18,045 nucleotides of DNA from Candidatus Methanovirga meridionalis. Lineage in GTDB: Archaea > Methanobacteriota > Methanobacteria > Methanobacteriales > Methanobacteriaceae. A program made the position numbers and the translations under genes. Position 1 is the stretch's first letter. Every line of letters begins with the position of its first letter. This document shows positions 8,101 to 15,460 of the stretch, piece after piece. The notes below the pieces were generated by a model. It made no database searches and was not told the origin of the DNA. It was given only the letters and a program-made list of their open reading frames with translations. The stretch covers positions 1-18,045 of the forward strand of contig JAITPS010000068.1 in assembly GCA_031289325.1 (NCBI GenBank). The letters run 5' to 3'.

Positions 8101-8317
8101 TGCAAAATTAAACACTTCAAATAAGCGACCAAAAAAATCTTTTGCATACATAATTGTGAAACCTATAAAGCATGATAAACCACCTATAAATTCTGATGGG
8201 TCACCTATAAATTCTGATGGATATAATTTTGATCTTAAAAATACGGGTATTCCTATATTAGTGTTTTTAGTTTTAATATCCATAATCGGAGGAACAATTT
8301 ATAGAAAAAGAAAATAA
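5171..8317 (+). CDS. Adhesin-like surface protein ALP1 (beta-helix, three DUF11 domains, sortase-type anchor)
   Basis: ATG 5171 gives 1048 residues beginning with a proper signal peptide (MNLKPNIKIIVMLLSAIILV...VYA). The open frame reaches back to a TTG at 5123, but those extra 16 residues would sit before the signal peptide without a ribosome site. Residues about 54-500 are a right-handed parallel beta-helix: DPLNGNDNGTG...SPYKSI entry motif, then repeated NCxFTNN and GGGAI/GGAV turns, closed by NWWGYN. Residues 647-769, 770-885 and 886-1000 are three DUF11 domains (ITKT...IGDLVNYTITVKN...NIGELEVN). The C-terminus has PINSDG repeats, LKNTG (1022-1026), a hydrophobic stretch (ILVFLVLISIIGG) and RKRK, the three-part layout of a sorting signal. 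Short in-frame duplications occur (VLNLS twice, PDIST-type twice). Likely an extracellular adhesin with unknown ligand, rich in Asn-x-Thr/Ser glycosylation sites. Confidence 0.85.
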   Translation: MNLKPNIKIIVMLLSAIILVTAIGVYADVESQNATLNNLSINPLDDDLGDNSDDIYVDPLNGNDNGTGNKSSPYKSINTAVTNATNGTTIHLSNGNYTGVNNTNIKIDSNIAITGESDDGVIIDGKNAQDTRFFYCDGGEYNITFNNIIFQNGNHSLGGAIFVNNTNLLTISNCNFTNNHAVGPSGGGAIHFNCTLKLNNDQFINNSAPVGLGGALYSDGGDYSYTNNCTFIGNNATHGGAIDHVYGNNETIVNSVFINNTATSSGIRGGGAIHIHGVDDDNDDIRNQGFTIENCSFTGNHANDEGGAVHTEDANTQIINCNFTNNSAGDKGGAVFTSDFIGLKIDISNFTDNSAVNSGGAVFTSNSNGLEIDNSIFTNNINNTIFVSGNNSILTNLTIFNNTGYNDTSKDSRNALTFSGYNNTLNSSNITSNQGNGVWFTSGGENYLVSSTIINNTRNGVIIMGSSNNTINYNRIYENGLGMDIGMNLPNSNDNNINHNWWGYNDITNQINDTGTNTNNTDHYVLNLSVLNLSAPDISTPDISTLVNDSKIYNDSSMNNATLKYNFILNTSEILYDKPNLLPYFVVNVTFKNNTANEDITTYLDRDIRDPNSYNQLINFSARTNYSVEALSDGEDVMLDILSPLRANVTITKTANNTNVSNNTNINFTLTVRNDGPDNATNVTVKDLLNTSNFDYMSNNASANATYNDATGELTWNVGDLEVNQSASINISVKVIATGNLLNIANVTGDNTPPGQDNEDNVTIKSHPIYDAEITKTVNNKTPNIGDLVNYTITVKNLEDSQTFNVTDTLDSRLIYIPSNPSSNVSYDNNTISWNIGELEVNGTVSLNITVKVNGSGNITNLATLNASNMPPKNSSANITVNPPKYYAVINKTVNVTKPNIGDFIKYTITVKNLEDTQTVNVTDILDNRLIYNSFTSSKGNYDNNTGLWDIGELGVNETVSLDIIVKVNGSGKIANLAKLNTSNKRPKKSFAYIIVKPIKHDKPPINSDGSPINSDGYNFDLKNTGIPILVFLVLISIIGGTIYRKRK

Positions 8318-8547
8318 ATAAAATTCATGATTTTTTAGGATCATTGAATATAGTAGGAAACTTAAATTTTATCAAAATCATTATTTATATTTAATTTTTT
8401 TTATTAAATTTCCTATTCTTAAGGAATAAGTAGAATAAATCATTTAGATTTTAATATTATAGTCATTATGAAGAAGTTCTTAAATTTTGAATAATAAATT
8501 TTTTTTATTAAATTATTTAATTTTAAATATTATTTTATAAAAATCTA
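8318..8547 (+). repeat. Conserved 3' flank of ALP1, duplicated after ALP2
   Basis: From the stop codon onward this flank matches 12432-12662 almost base for base at a fixed offset of 4114. It contains an inverted pair TAGGAAA (8354-8360) and TTTCCTA (8409-8415), a T8 run before the second arm, a near-palindrome around CTTAAG (8418-8423), and the second copy of the AGTCATTATG block (8461). Termination by the T runs is plausible. Confidence 0.8.
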
Positions 8548-8554
8548 TAACTTT

Positions 8555-8674
8555 AAATTTTAATTAATATAAATAAATTTTAATTAATATAAATAAATTT
8601 TAATTAATATAAATAAATTTTAATTAATATAAATAAATTTTAATTAATATAAATAAATTTTAAATAATATAAAT
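8555..8674 (+). repeat. 20-bp tandem array, six copies, upstream of ALP2
   Basis: The unit AAATTTTAATTAATATAAAT starts at 8555, 8575, 8595, 8615, 8635 and 8655 (the last with TAAATAAT). The period is exactly 20 bp, as in the array upstream of ALP1, although the unit sequence differs. It is followed by a TTTTAATAATATTTATTTTT block (8694 onward) shared with other flanks. Confidence 0.92.
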
Positions 8675-8738
8675 AAATTTTAAATTATTATCTTTTAATA
8701 ATATTTATTTTTAAAAAAAATTATTTATTAAGGACTTT

Positions 8739-8746
8739 AAGGAGTG
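8739..8746 (+). promoter_or_regulatory. Ribosome binding site of ALP2
   Basis: AAGGAGTG lies 7 bases before ATG 8754 and fixes that start, even though the resulting signal peptide has an unusually long basic N-terminal part. Confidence 0.75.
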
Positions 8747-8753
8747 TTTTTTT

Positions 8754-11700
8754 ATGTTAAAATATTTAAATAAAATTTATAATAAGATTAAAAATAGTAA
8801 GATTAAAAATAGTAAGAATAGTTTTAAGATTATAGGGAATAATAAAATCCTACCCATACCACATATTTATATATTTGGATTGTTTATATTGAGTATGTTA
8901 CTATTAGTATCAGCAACATCAATAGCTAATGATACAGGAGACAGTAAACTATACACAGATAATAATGGTACCATATTTAATTTAACAGCCACTCCACATA
9001 GACTAAATGATACCAATGCTTACATAAGCTTAAACTTACAGTCAGATAATAAGACCAATAAGGTTTTTAAAGTAAATAATGATCAAAATATCACATTATC
9101 TGATAATACAAATAATACCATTAATACTTCTCTAATAGATATTAATGGACTTATTAATGGTGATACTATCAATAAGCATTTAAATATTAGTGATGATGGT
9201 AATGACACTATATTGGATGTTAAGTTCAATAATATTGAATTAAATCCTTTAAATGAAATACAACCATATAATGGTGTGATAATTACAGTAAATAATAGTA
9301 GTAATACTGCTATACAAGATGCTATTAACGATGCCAATGCGAGTGATATCATACAATTAGATAGTGGTGAGTATATTGAATATAATATTAATGTTAATAA
9401 GACTGGTTTAACAATAAAAGCCAAGGAAGGTTTGACACCTGAAGATGTAATAGTGAATGCAAATGGTACTGGAAGAGTATTTGATGTAAATGTGAGTAAT
9501 GTTAATTTTAATGGATTAACTATAAAAAATGGAAATTCATCTACTATTGGTGGAGGAGGAGGTATATCTGCTGCTGCTACTGCTACAGGTCTTTATGTGT
9601 TTAATTGTAATATTACAAATAATGCAGCTGGAAGTTATGATGGTGGTGGTGTATATATTGTTGGTAGTGGTAGTGTGATTAGTTGTAATATTACAAATAA
9701 CACAGCTAATTTGGGTGGTGGTGTACGTACTACGGAGAATAAGGGTTTTAATAGGGTGGATAATTGTAATATTACAGATAACAAGGTTATTACTTCTGGT
9801 GGTGGTGTATCTTTGGGTGATGGTGGTAATTCTTTGGTGATTAATTGTAGAATCCTAAACAACTCAGCTAATGGAAATGCAGATGATAATGCTATTGGTG
9901 GTGGTGGTGTACATTTCAATAGTCCTGGTAGTGTGGTTAATTGTAGTATTATAGATAACGTAGCTAATAGGAATGGTGGTGGTGTACATTGTAATCTGGC
10001 TGGTAGTAGTGTGGTTAATTGCAGTATCCTAAACAACAGAGCTAATTATGATGGTGGTGGTGTATATGTACGTAATCTAAATTATTATGGATCTGATACT
10101 GATAGAGTGGTTAATTGTAGTATTACAAATAACAATGCTACTCGTTCTGGTGGTGGTGTATATGTTAATACTAATCTTGTTAGTGTGCTTAATTGTAGTA
10201 TCCTAAACAACAGAGCTAATTATGATGGTGGTGGTGTATATAATAAGGGTACTTTGAAGTATTGTCGTATTTTAAATAATACAGGAACTAATGGGAAAGA
10301 AGTTAATAATCCTAGTGGGATTATTGATTTTAATTGGTGGGGTCAAAACAACATCAATGATTTAATAAATGGTACCAAACCTAATAGTTATTATATGGTT
10401 CAGTTAGGAGCAGGAGATAATAAAACTACAGTGAATAAGAATTATATTTGTTCTTTTTTTCCTGTTGATTTATCTTATGGTCTTGTTTTAAACGGTACAA
10501 ATATAAGTGCTGGTGTTGATGAGTTACCTGATTTTGATAAAGAATTGAGATTTGGAAATTTAACTAATTTATTTACCACTCCTTTAAAAGAGAGTATTCT
10601 AAAACCAAATAGTCTTTTAGGTATTCCTATTAAGGGTTTAGATCTTCCTTTTAATAGATTTGATATTCCTATTGGGAATAATAGTAGTGCTAAACTACCA
10701 TACTATTATACTTTAAATGATAATGATAGTATTGTCTTTGAGGCGTTGGTTGATAATGAAGATTTAAACATAAATCTGTTAGCATCTAAACTTCCTACAG
10801 TCACCAATTTTACTAATGTGTCTGTTAATCATGAAGATAAGACACTTACTATTAATGGTACATTAAAATATAATATTTCAGACAATATTATACCTTTAGA
10901 TGGTGTTGATCTTAATGTTTCCATTGATGGGGAAGATAATGGTACTATTAACACAGATAATAATGGAGTTTTTAATTATATTAGTCCCTTTATAGTTCCT
11001 GGAAATCATACAATAAATATTAGTTTCCTTGAGACTGAATTTTTTGGATCATCTAGTGACATTTGGCAAGGTGAGGTGAATAAGACAAATATAAGCTTTA
11101 TTAATCTTAATAGTGCTGTTAATCCTGATCATAGTGTTCGTATTACTGGGGATATAATTGATGAGTTTAATGATGCTCTTAGTGATGTAGATGTGAGTTT
11201 GAATATGAGTGATGATATTGTTAGTACCTTTACTAATAGTAGTGGAGGGTTTATCTTTAATATTCCTGCTGGTCTTAGTCCTGGTGATTATAGTTATTGT
11301 TTGAATGCGACTGAAAATGTTACTCATAATGGTGCGATATTTAATGGAAGTTTCACAATTCTGACGTATGATACAAATCTTACTCTGAGTACACCACAAA
11401 TATTTTATGGTGATAGTGCAGTGTTCATAGCCAATCTAACTAATAGTAGTGGTGAAGCAATAAATAATAAAGAGATTAATTTTTCTGTGAATGGGGAGTT
11501 TGTAGGTAGTAATCAGACTAATACTGATGGGATAGCTGTTCTTAATAATTACACTCCGAGTAATGGTACTTATACTGTTAATGCTTTATTTAATGGTGAT
11601 GAGAATTACTCTAAGAGTGATGCTAATAGTACTTTAAATGTAGGTAAATGGGATACTAATCTTTCCATTAATAAAATAATTGCTAATCTTGGTCAGAAGA

Positions 11701-12431
11701 CTACTATTACAGGTAACCTAAATGATAGTACTGGTGGTTTGGATAATAAGGCTGTGATTATTAATATAACTAATAATCTTGGTCAATCTAACATAATTAA
11801 TCGGTCTGTCATTACTAATGGTACTGGTGGTTTCAACATATCTTTCATTCCTGAGAAGGCTGGAAAGTATACTGTAACTGCTGTTTTTGAGGGGGATGAT
11901 TATTATAACCTATCTTATGATTCAATTAATTTCTTCATTGCGAAGCCACCTACTAATTATGATGCAGTGATTAATAAAACGGTTAATGTTACAACTCCTC
12001 CTAATATTGGTGATTTTGTTAAGTATACTATAACAGTTACAAATCTTGGAGATTCACAAGTTGTTAATGTAATGGACATACTTGATGATAGATTAATATA
12101 CATTTCATCCAATCCAAATGGTAGCTATGATCACAATACTGGTTTATGGAATATTGGTGAATTAGGAGTAGATGAAACTGTAAACTTAGATATTATTGTA
12201 AAAGTAAATGGTAGTGGAAACATTACGAATCTTGCAATATTAAACACTCCAAATGAACCACCAAAAAATGATAGTGTAAATATAACTGTAAATCCACATA
12301 TAAATTCTGATAAACCACCTATAAATCTTAATGGATATAATTTTGATCTTAAAAATACGGGTATTCCAATATTAGTATTTTTAGTTTTAATATCCATAAT
12401 CGGAGGAACAATTTATAGAAAAAGGAAATAA
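8754..12431 (+). CDS. Adhesin-like surface protein ALP2 (shared N-module, beta-helix, Ig-like domains, one DUF11, sortase-type anchor)
   Basis: 1225 residues with a strong ribosome site. Residues 1-37 are a long lysine/asparagine-rich lead with an internal repeat (KIKNS twice), then a hydrophobic signal segment (about 38-56). Residues 64-157 form a beta module similar to residues 37-124 of the cysteine peptidase at 2813. Residues about 174-527 are a parallel beta-helix with repeated NCSI(L/T)NN...GGGVY coils, closed by NWWGQN. About 680-1066 contains several Ig-like (Big-type) domains, two ending in the F(N/E)GDxxY motif. Residues 1069-1180 are one DUF11 domain closest to the third DUF11 of ALP1. 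LKNTG (1199-1203), a hydrophobic stretch and RKRK end the protein exactly as in ALP1. Expected outside the cell, linked to the wall; ligand unknown. Confidence 0.86.
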   Translation: MLKYLNKIYNKIKNSKIKNSKNSFKIIGNNKILPIPHIYIFGLFILSMLLLVSATSIANDTGDSKLYTDNNGTIFNLTATPHRLNDTNAYISLNLQSDNKTNKVFKVNNDQNITLSDNTNNTINTSLIDINGLINGDTINKHLNISDDGNDTILDVKFNNIELNPLNEIQPYNGVIITVNNSSNTAIQDAINDANASDIIQLDSGEYIEYNINVNKTGLTIKAKEGLTPEDVIVNANGTGRVFDVNVSNVNFNGLTIKNGNSSTIGGGGGISAAATATGLYVFNCNITNNAAGSYDGGGVYIVGSGSVISCNITNNTANLGGGVRTTENKGFNRVDNCNITDNKVITSGGGVSLGDGGNSLVINCRILNNSANGNADDNAIGGGGVHFNSPGSVVNCSIIDNVANRNGGGVHCNLAGSSVVNCSILNNRANYDGGGVYVRNLNYYGSDTDRVVNCSITNNNATRSGGGVYVNTNLVSVLNCSILNNRANYDGGGVYNKGTLKYCRILNNTGTNGKEVNNPSGIIDFNWWGQNNINDLINGTKPNSYYMVQLGAGDNKTTVNKNYICSFFPVDLSYGLVLNGTNISAGVDELPDFDKELRFGNLTNLFTTPLKESILKPNSLLGIPIKGLDLPFNRFDIPIGNNSSAKLPYYYTLNDNDSIVFEALVDNEDLNINLLASKLPTVTNFTNVSVNHEDKTLTINGTLKYNISDNIIPLDGVDLNVSIDGEDNGTINTDNNGVFNYISPFIVPGNHTINISFLETEFFGSSSDIWQGEVNKTNISFINLNSAVNPDHSVRITGDIIDEFNDALSDVDVSLNMSDDIVSTFTNSSGGFIFNIPAGLSPGDYSYCLNATENVTHNGAIFNGSFTILTYDTNLTLSTPQIFYGDSAVFIANLTNSSGEAINNKEINFSVNGEFVGSNQTNTDGIAVLNNYTPSNGTYTVNALFNGDENYSKSDANSTLNVGKWDTNLSINKIIANLGQKTTITGNLNDSTGGLDNKAVIINITNNLGQSNIINRSVITNGTGGFNISFIPEKAGKYTVTAVFEGDDYYNLSYDSINFFIAKPPTNYDAVINKTVNVTTPPNIGDFVKYTITVTNLGDSQVVNVMDILDDRLIYISSNPNGSYDHNTGLWNIGELGVDETVNLDIIVKVNGSGNITNLAILNTPNEPPKNDSVNITVNPHINSDKPPINLNGYNFDLKNTGIPILVFLVLISIIGGTIYRKRK
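10017..10241 (+). repeat. 51-bp direct repeat within the ALP2 beta-helix
   Basis: The segments 10017-10067 and 10191-10241 differ at a single base and lie 174 bp (58 codons) apart; both encode NCSILNNRANYDGGGVY. Weaker copies with GGTGGTGGTGTA occur through 9640-10240. Near identity at DNA level points to recent duplication or conversion of helix coils. Confidence 0.88.
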
Positions 12432-12662
12432 ATAAAATTCATGGTTTTTTAGGATTATTGAATATAGTAGGAAACTTGAATTTTATTAAAATCATTATTT
12501 AAATTTAATTTTTTTAATTAAATTTCCTATTCTTAAGGAATAAATAGAATAAAACATTTAGATTTTAATATTATAGTCATTATGAAAAAGTTCTTAAATT
12601 TTAAAATAATAATTTTTTTTATTAAATTGTTTAATTTTAAATATTATTTTATAAAAATCTAT
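12432..12662 (+). repeat. Conserved 3' flank of ALP2, second copy of the ALP1 flank
   Basis: Matches 8318-8547 at offset 4114, including the TAGGAAA/TTTCCTA arms, the CTTAAG near-palindrome and the AGTCATTATG block (12575, third copy). Confidence 0.8.
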
Positions 12663-12977
12663 AATTTTAAATTTTAATTAATATAAATAATTTTTAATTA
12701 ATATAAACTTATTTTAAATAATATAAACTTATTTTAAATTAATATCTTTTAATAATATTTAATTTTAAAAAAAATAATTTATTAAAAGCTTTATAGAATA
12801 CACTATAAATTATTTAATTTTAAATATTATTTCATAAAAATTCATAATTTTAAATTTTAAATAATATAACTAAATTTTAATTAATATAAACTTATTTTAA
12901 ATAATATAAACTTATTTTAAATTATTATCTTTTAATAATATTTAATTTTAAAAAAAATTATTTATTAAGGGCTTTAC
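12625..12977 (+). repeat. About 170-bp tandem duplication of AT-rich flank
   Basis: The segments 12625-12794 and 12808-12977 align at an offset of 183 bp, both running from TTTAATTTTAAATATTATTT through AATATAAACTTATTTTAAAT to CTTTTAATAATATTTAATTT. They contain no gene. The right end (GGGCTTTACCAACACTACTG) resembles the sequence just before the ALP1 TATA box (TTTACCAAAATCACTATAAT). Confidence 0.75.
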
Positions 12978-13200
12978 CAACACTACTGTAATGAAAATAT
13001 AAAGAATAATTTTAAAAATTAGGATATTTTAGTAAAATTAAAAAATTTTGAAAATAGAGAAAATCGAAAATTTTTCGTTTAAAGGTTAAAACTGAAATTT
13101 TGAAATTGCAGTAAAACTTCGTTTTTATAGCTTTAAAAAATAGAGTTTGTAAAATGTCAAAAATTTGGTTCTTGACTATATTAAAATAATGGAAGATAAC
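12978..13200. other. Region upstream of cofE
   Basis: AT-rich with a CGAAAA/TTTTCG inverted repeat (13065-13077). TATA-like stretches occur near 13124-13143 (TTTTTATAGCTTTAAAAAAT), a plausible promoter for cofE, but none stands out clearly. Confidence 0.35.
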
Positions 13201-13965
13201 ATGAAAATTGAATTAATTGGATTAAAACATATATCTATAATAAACGAAAAAACAGATTTATCTAAACTAATCATAAATACACTTGAAAAACAAAAGTTCA
13301 ATATTGAGGATGAGGATATTATTTTAATAGCTGAAACCTTAGTATCAAAATCTGAGAATAATATCATTGAATTGGATAAAATCAAAACAAGCGAAAAAAG
13401 TATTAAAATAGCTAAAAAAATAGGTAAAAAACCTGAACTTATAGAATCTATTCTTAATGAATCTAAGGAAATAATAGCTATTGGAGGGGATTTCATAATA
13501 GCTGAAACTAAACATGGATTTGTTTGTGCAAATGCAGGAATTGATGAATCTAATGTTGAATCAGGATTTGCAACACCTATTCCTATTAATCCTGACAAAT
13601 CAGCCTTAAAAATTAGGGAAACATTAGAAAATAAATACAATATAAACTTAGCTATTATAATCACCGATACTCAAGGACGAGCTTTTAGAAATGGGGCTGT
13701 TGGATTAGCTATTGGGTCTTCTGGAATAGATCCTTTATGGAAAAGGAAAGGAGAAAAGGATTTGTATGGTAAAGAACTTCAAACTACTGAAATAGCTATT
13801 GCTGATGAATTATCTGCTGCAGCATCTTTAATCATGGGACAAGCTGATGAAGGAATGCCAATTGTAATTATAAGAGGATTTCCAAACTTTAGAAATCTGC
13901 GAAACACTGAAAAAGGAATTAAATCCTTACTTAGACCAAAGGAACAAGATGTTTTTAGAAGTTAA
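13201..13965 (+). CDS. cofE: Coenzyme F420-0:L-glutamate ligase
   Basis: CofE adds glutamate residues to F420-0 in the cytoplasm, using GTP, to give the gamma-linked F420 tail. The product is 254 residues, the usual length. Family landmarks are IGLKHISII at the start, DIILIAETLVSK, IGGDFIIAETKHGFVCANAGID and ITDTQGRAFRNGAVGLAIGSSG, then KELQTTEIAIADELSAAA and GMPIVIIRGF. The frame is open from TTG 13165 and has another ATG at 13189, but ATG 13201 gives the family start (MKIELIGLK) and follows GGAAG closely. The stop lies 39 bases before cofD, so the two are likely cotranscribed. Base composition is less extreme than that of the flanks. Confidence 0.95.
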   Translation: MKIELIGLKHISIINEKTDLSKLIINTLEKQKFNIEDEDIILIAETLVSKSENNIIELDKIKTSEKSIKIAKKIGKKPELIESILNESKEIIAIGGDFIIAETKHGFVCANAGIDESNVESGFATPIPINPDKSALKIRETLENKYNINLAIIITDTQGRAFRNGAVGLAIGSSGIDPLWKRKGEKDLYGKELQTTEIAIADELSAAASLIMGQADEGMPIVIIRGFPNFRNLRNTEKGIKSLLRPKEQDVFRS

Positions 13966-14004
13966 TTAATTAAATCATGATTTTTAATTGATGGAGATGT
14001 TAAG

Positions 14005-14904
14005 TTGATTACAATTTTATCTGGTGGAACAGGAACTCCTAAACTAATTCAGGGCATTAAAAGAATTTATGATCAAGAAAAAATAAATGTTATAGTTAAC
14101 ACCTTAGAAAATGATTACTTTTCAGGAGTATATGTTGCTGCAGATATTGACACTGTTATCTACACATTCGCAGATTTAATCAACGATGAAACATGGTATG
14201 GACTTAAATATGATACATTCATTACTAATGAAAAACTTAATGAATTAAATTCTCCAGAATTACTTAAGATTGGAGATAAGGATAGAGCTTTAAAGATACA
14301 AAAAACTCAATTATTGAAGGATTACAGTCTTAGTAAAACAGTTGATATACAAAGAAAGAATTTAAACATCAAAGCAAAAATAATCCCAATGAGTGATGAA
14401 AAATCTCAAATAAAGATAATCACAGATATTGGAGATTTGGAATTTCATCAATTTTTAATAGCTGAAAAATCAGAACCCAAGGTTAAAAACATAATATTTA
14501 ATAAGGTTAAACCATCTGAAGATGTTATTATATCAATAGAAAAAGCTGATATGGTTATAATCGGCCCATCAAATCCAATCACATCTATACTCCCAATTAT
14601 TTCAATGAAAAATGTTGAAAAAGCATTGAAAAAAGCTTATGTTGTAGCTGTATCACCTATTATAGGTAACAATCCTGTAAGCGGTCCAGCAGGTAAGTTT
14701 ATGAATGCTTTAGGATATGAAGTATCTGCTTATGGAGTAGCTTCAATGTATAGTAATTTTTTAAATAAATTCATCATTGATAAGGAAGATATTAAATGTA
14801 GGAAAAAAATAGAAAAAATAGTTAATGAGGTAGAAATAGCTAACACTAAAATGACCAATATAAATACAAAGGTAGAGCTTGCAAAGCTTATTTTAGATAA
14901 GTAA
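14005..14904 (+). CDS. cofD: 2-phospho-L-lactate transferase
   Basis: CofD transfers the phospholactyl group from LPPG to Fo, forming F420-0, the substrate of the upstream gene product. The 299-residue protein starts with the family signature [15 protein letters not shown], followed by [45 protein letters not shown] and [13 protein letters not shown], all typical CofD motifs. The start codon is TTG at 14005: GGAGATG (13993-13999) lies 5 bases upstream and translation from here gives the exact expected N-terminus. A nearby ATG (13997) is out of frame. The gene looks complete and functional. Confidence 0.95.
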   Translation: MITILSGGTGTPKLIQGIKRIYDQEKINVIVNTLENDYFSGVYVAADIDTVIYTFADLINDETWYGLKYDTFITNEKLNELNSPELLKIGDKDRALKIQKTQLLKDYSLSKTVDIQRKNLNIKAKIIPMSDEKSQIKIITDIGDLEFHQFLIAEKSEPKVKNIIFNKVKPSEDVIISIEKADMVIIGPSNPITSILPIISMKNVEKALKKAYVVAVSPIIGNNPVSGPAGKFMNALGYEVSAYGVASMYSNFLNKFIIDKEDIKCRKKIEKIVNEVEIANTKMTNINTKVELAKLILDK

Positions 14905-14930
14905 TAAAATTTATAATTTTATAAAGATCT

Positions 14931-15020
14931 ATAATTTTAAATATTATTTTATAAAAATTCATAATTTCAAATATTATTTTATAAGAGCTTATAATTTTAA
15001 ATATTAATTTATAATAATTA
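14931..15020 (+). repeat. 30-bp tandem repeat, three copies, after cofD
   Basis: Units start at 14931, 14961 and 14991 with ATAATTT(T/C)AAATATTA and continue TTTTATAA. They resemble the AT-rich blocks around the ALP genes (ATTTTAAATATTATTTTATA). Confidence 0.85.
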
Positions 15021-15294
15021 TAATATTAATACTTATTAAAGTAATACTGAGAACATAAGAGGTTAAAACTTTACAATCTCGAAAAATTAGAAATAAACTC
15101 TATACATCTAAAATGTTTACATATCCATTAGAGCAAATTTTTGAATTAAAATAAATTTTGAAAGCTTCATCCCATAAATTTTTAAAATCCTTAAATTACT
15201 AAATCAACCATTACTTTCACTTTAAATTATTATAAACTCATATTTTTAAAGTTTTTTCTTCTTTAAACTCTTATTTAATCCTCAAACAAAGAAA

Positions 15295-15306
15295 GGGGGG
15301 GGGGGG
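15295..15306 (+). repeat. G12 homopolymer
   Basis: Twelve consecutive G residues followed by TGGAGG, in a region of about 75-80% AT. Such tracts slip readily. It is about 130 bases upstream of the TATA box at 15431. Confidence 0.95.
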
Positions 15307-15430
15307 TGGAGGAATGGTTTCATATTAAGACTGGTTAATAATCCATTATTTTAACTATTTTCTTTTAACAATTATTTATTTAAATAAAGAATAATTAACA
15401 ATCTTTACTATGGCTTTTAAAACCGAATCC

Positions 15431-15438
15431 TTTATATA
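15431..15438 (+). promoter_or_regulatory. TATA box candidate for ALP3 (distal)
   Basis: TTTATATA preceded by CCGAATCC is the best archaeal promoter match in this region. It implies a leader of about 500 bases, unless the weaker CTTTATATTA at 15796-15805 is the real promoter. Confidence 0.5.
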
Positions 15439-15460
15439 CTATGAAAGTTAAGTATATGTT

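Noticed and set aside
9635..10036. Minus-strand frame rich in TPPP and LQLTTL repeats within ALP2
   Set aside because: It mirrors the GGTGGTGGT beta-helix repeats on the other strand; the plus frame has the ribosome site, signal peptide and domain structure.
13165..13200. TTG 13165 or ATG 13189 as the start of cofE
   Set aside because: Neither has a ribosome site, and CofE proteins begin with the M(K/R)IELIGLK-type strand encoded from 13201.
13176..13664. Minus-strand 162-codon frame over cofE
   Set aside because: It lies antisense to a fully recognisable CofE and matches no family I know.
15292..15330. GGAGG followed by ATG after the G12 tract as a gene start
   Set aside because: The frame ATG GTT TCA TAT TAA ends after four codons.
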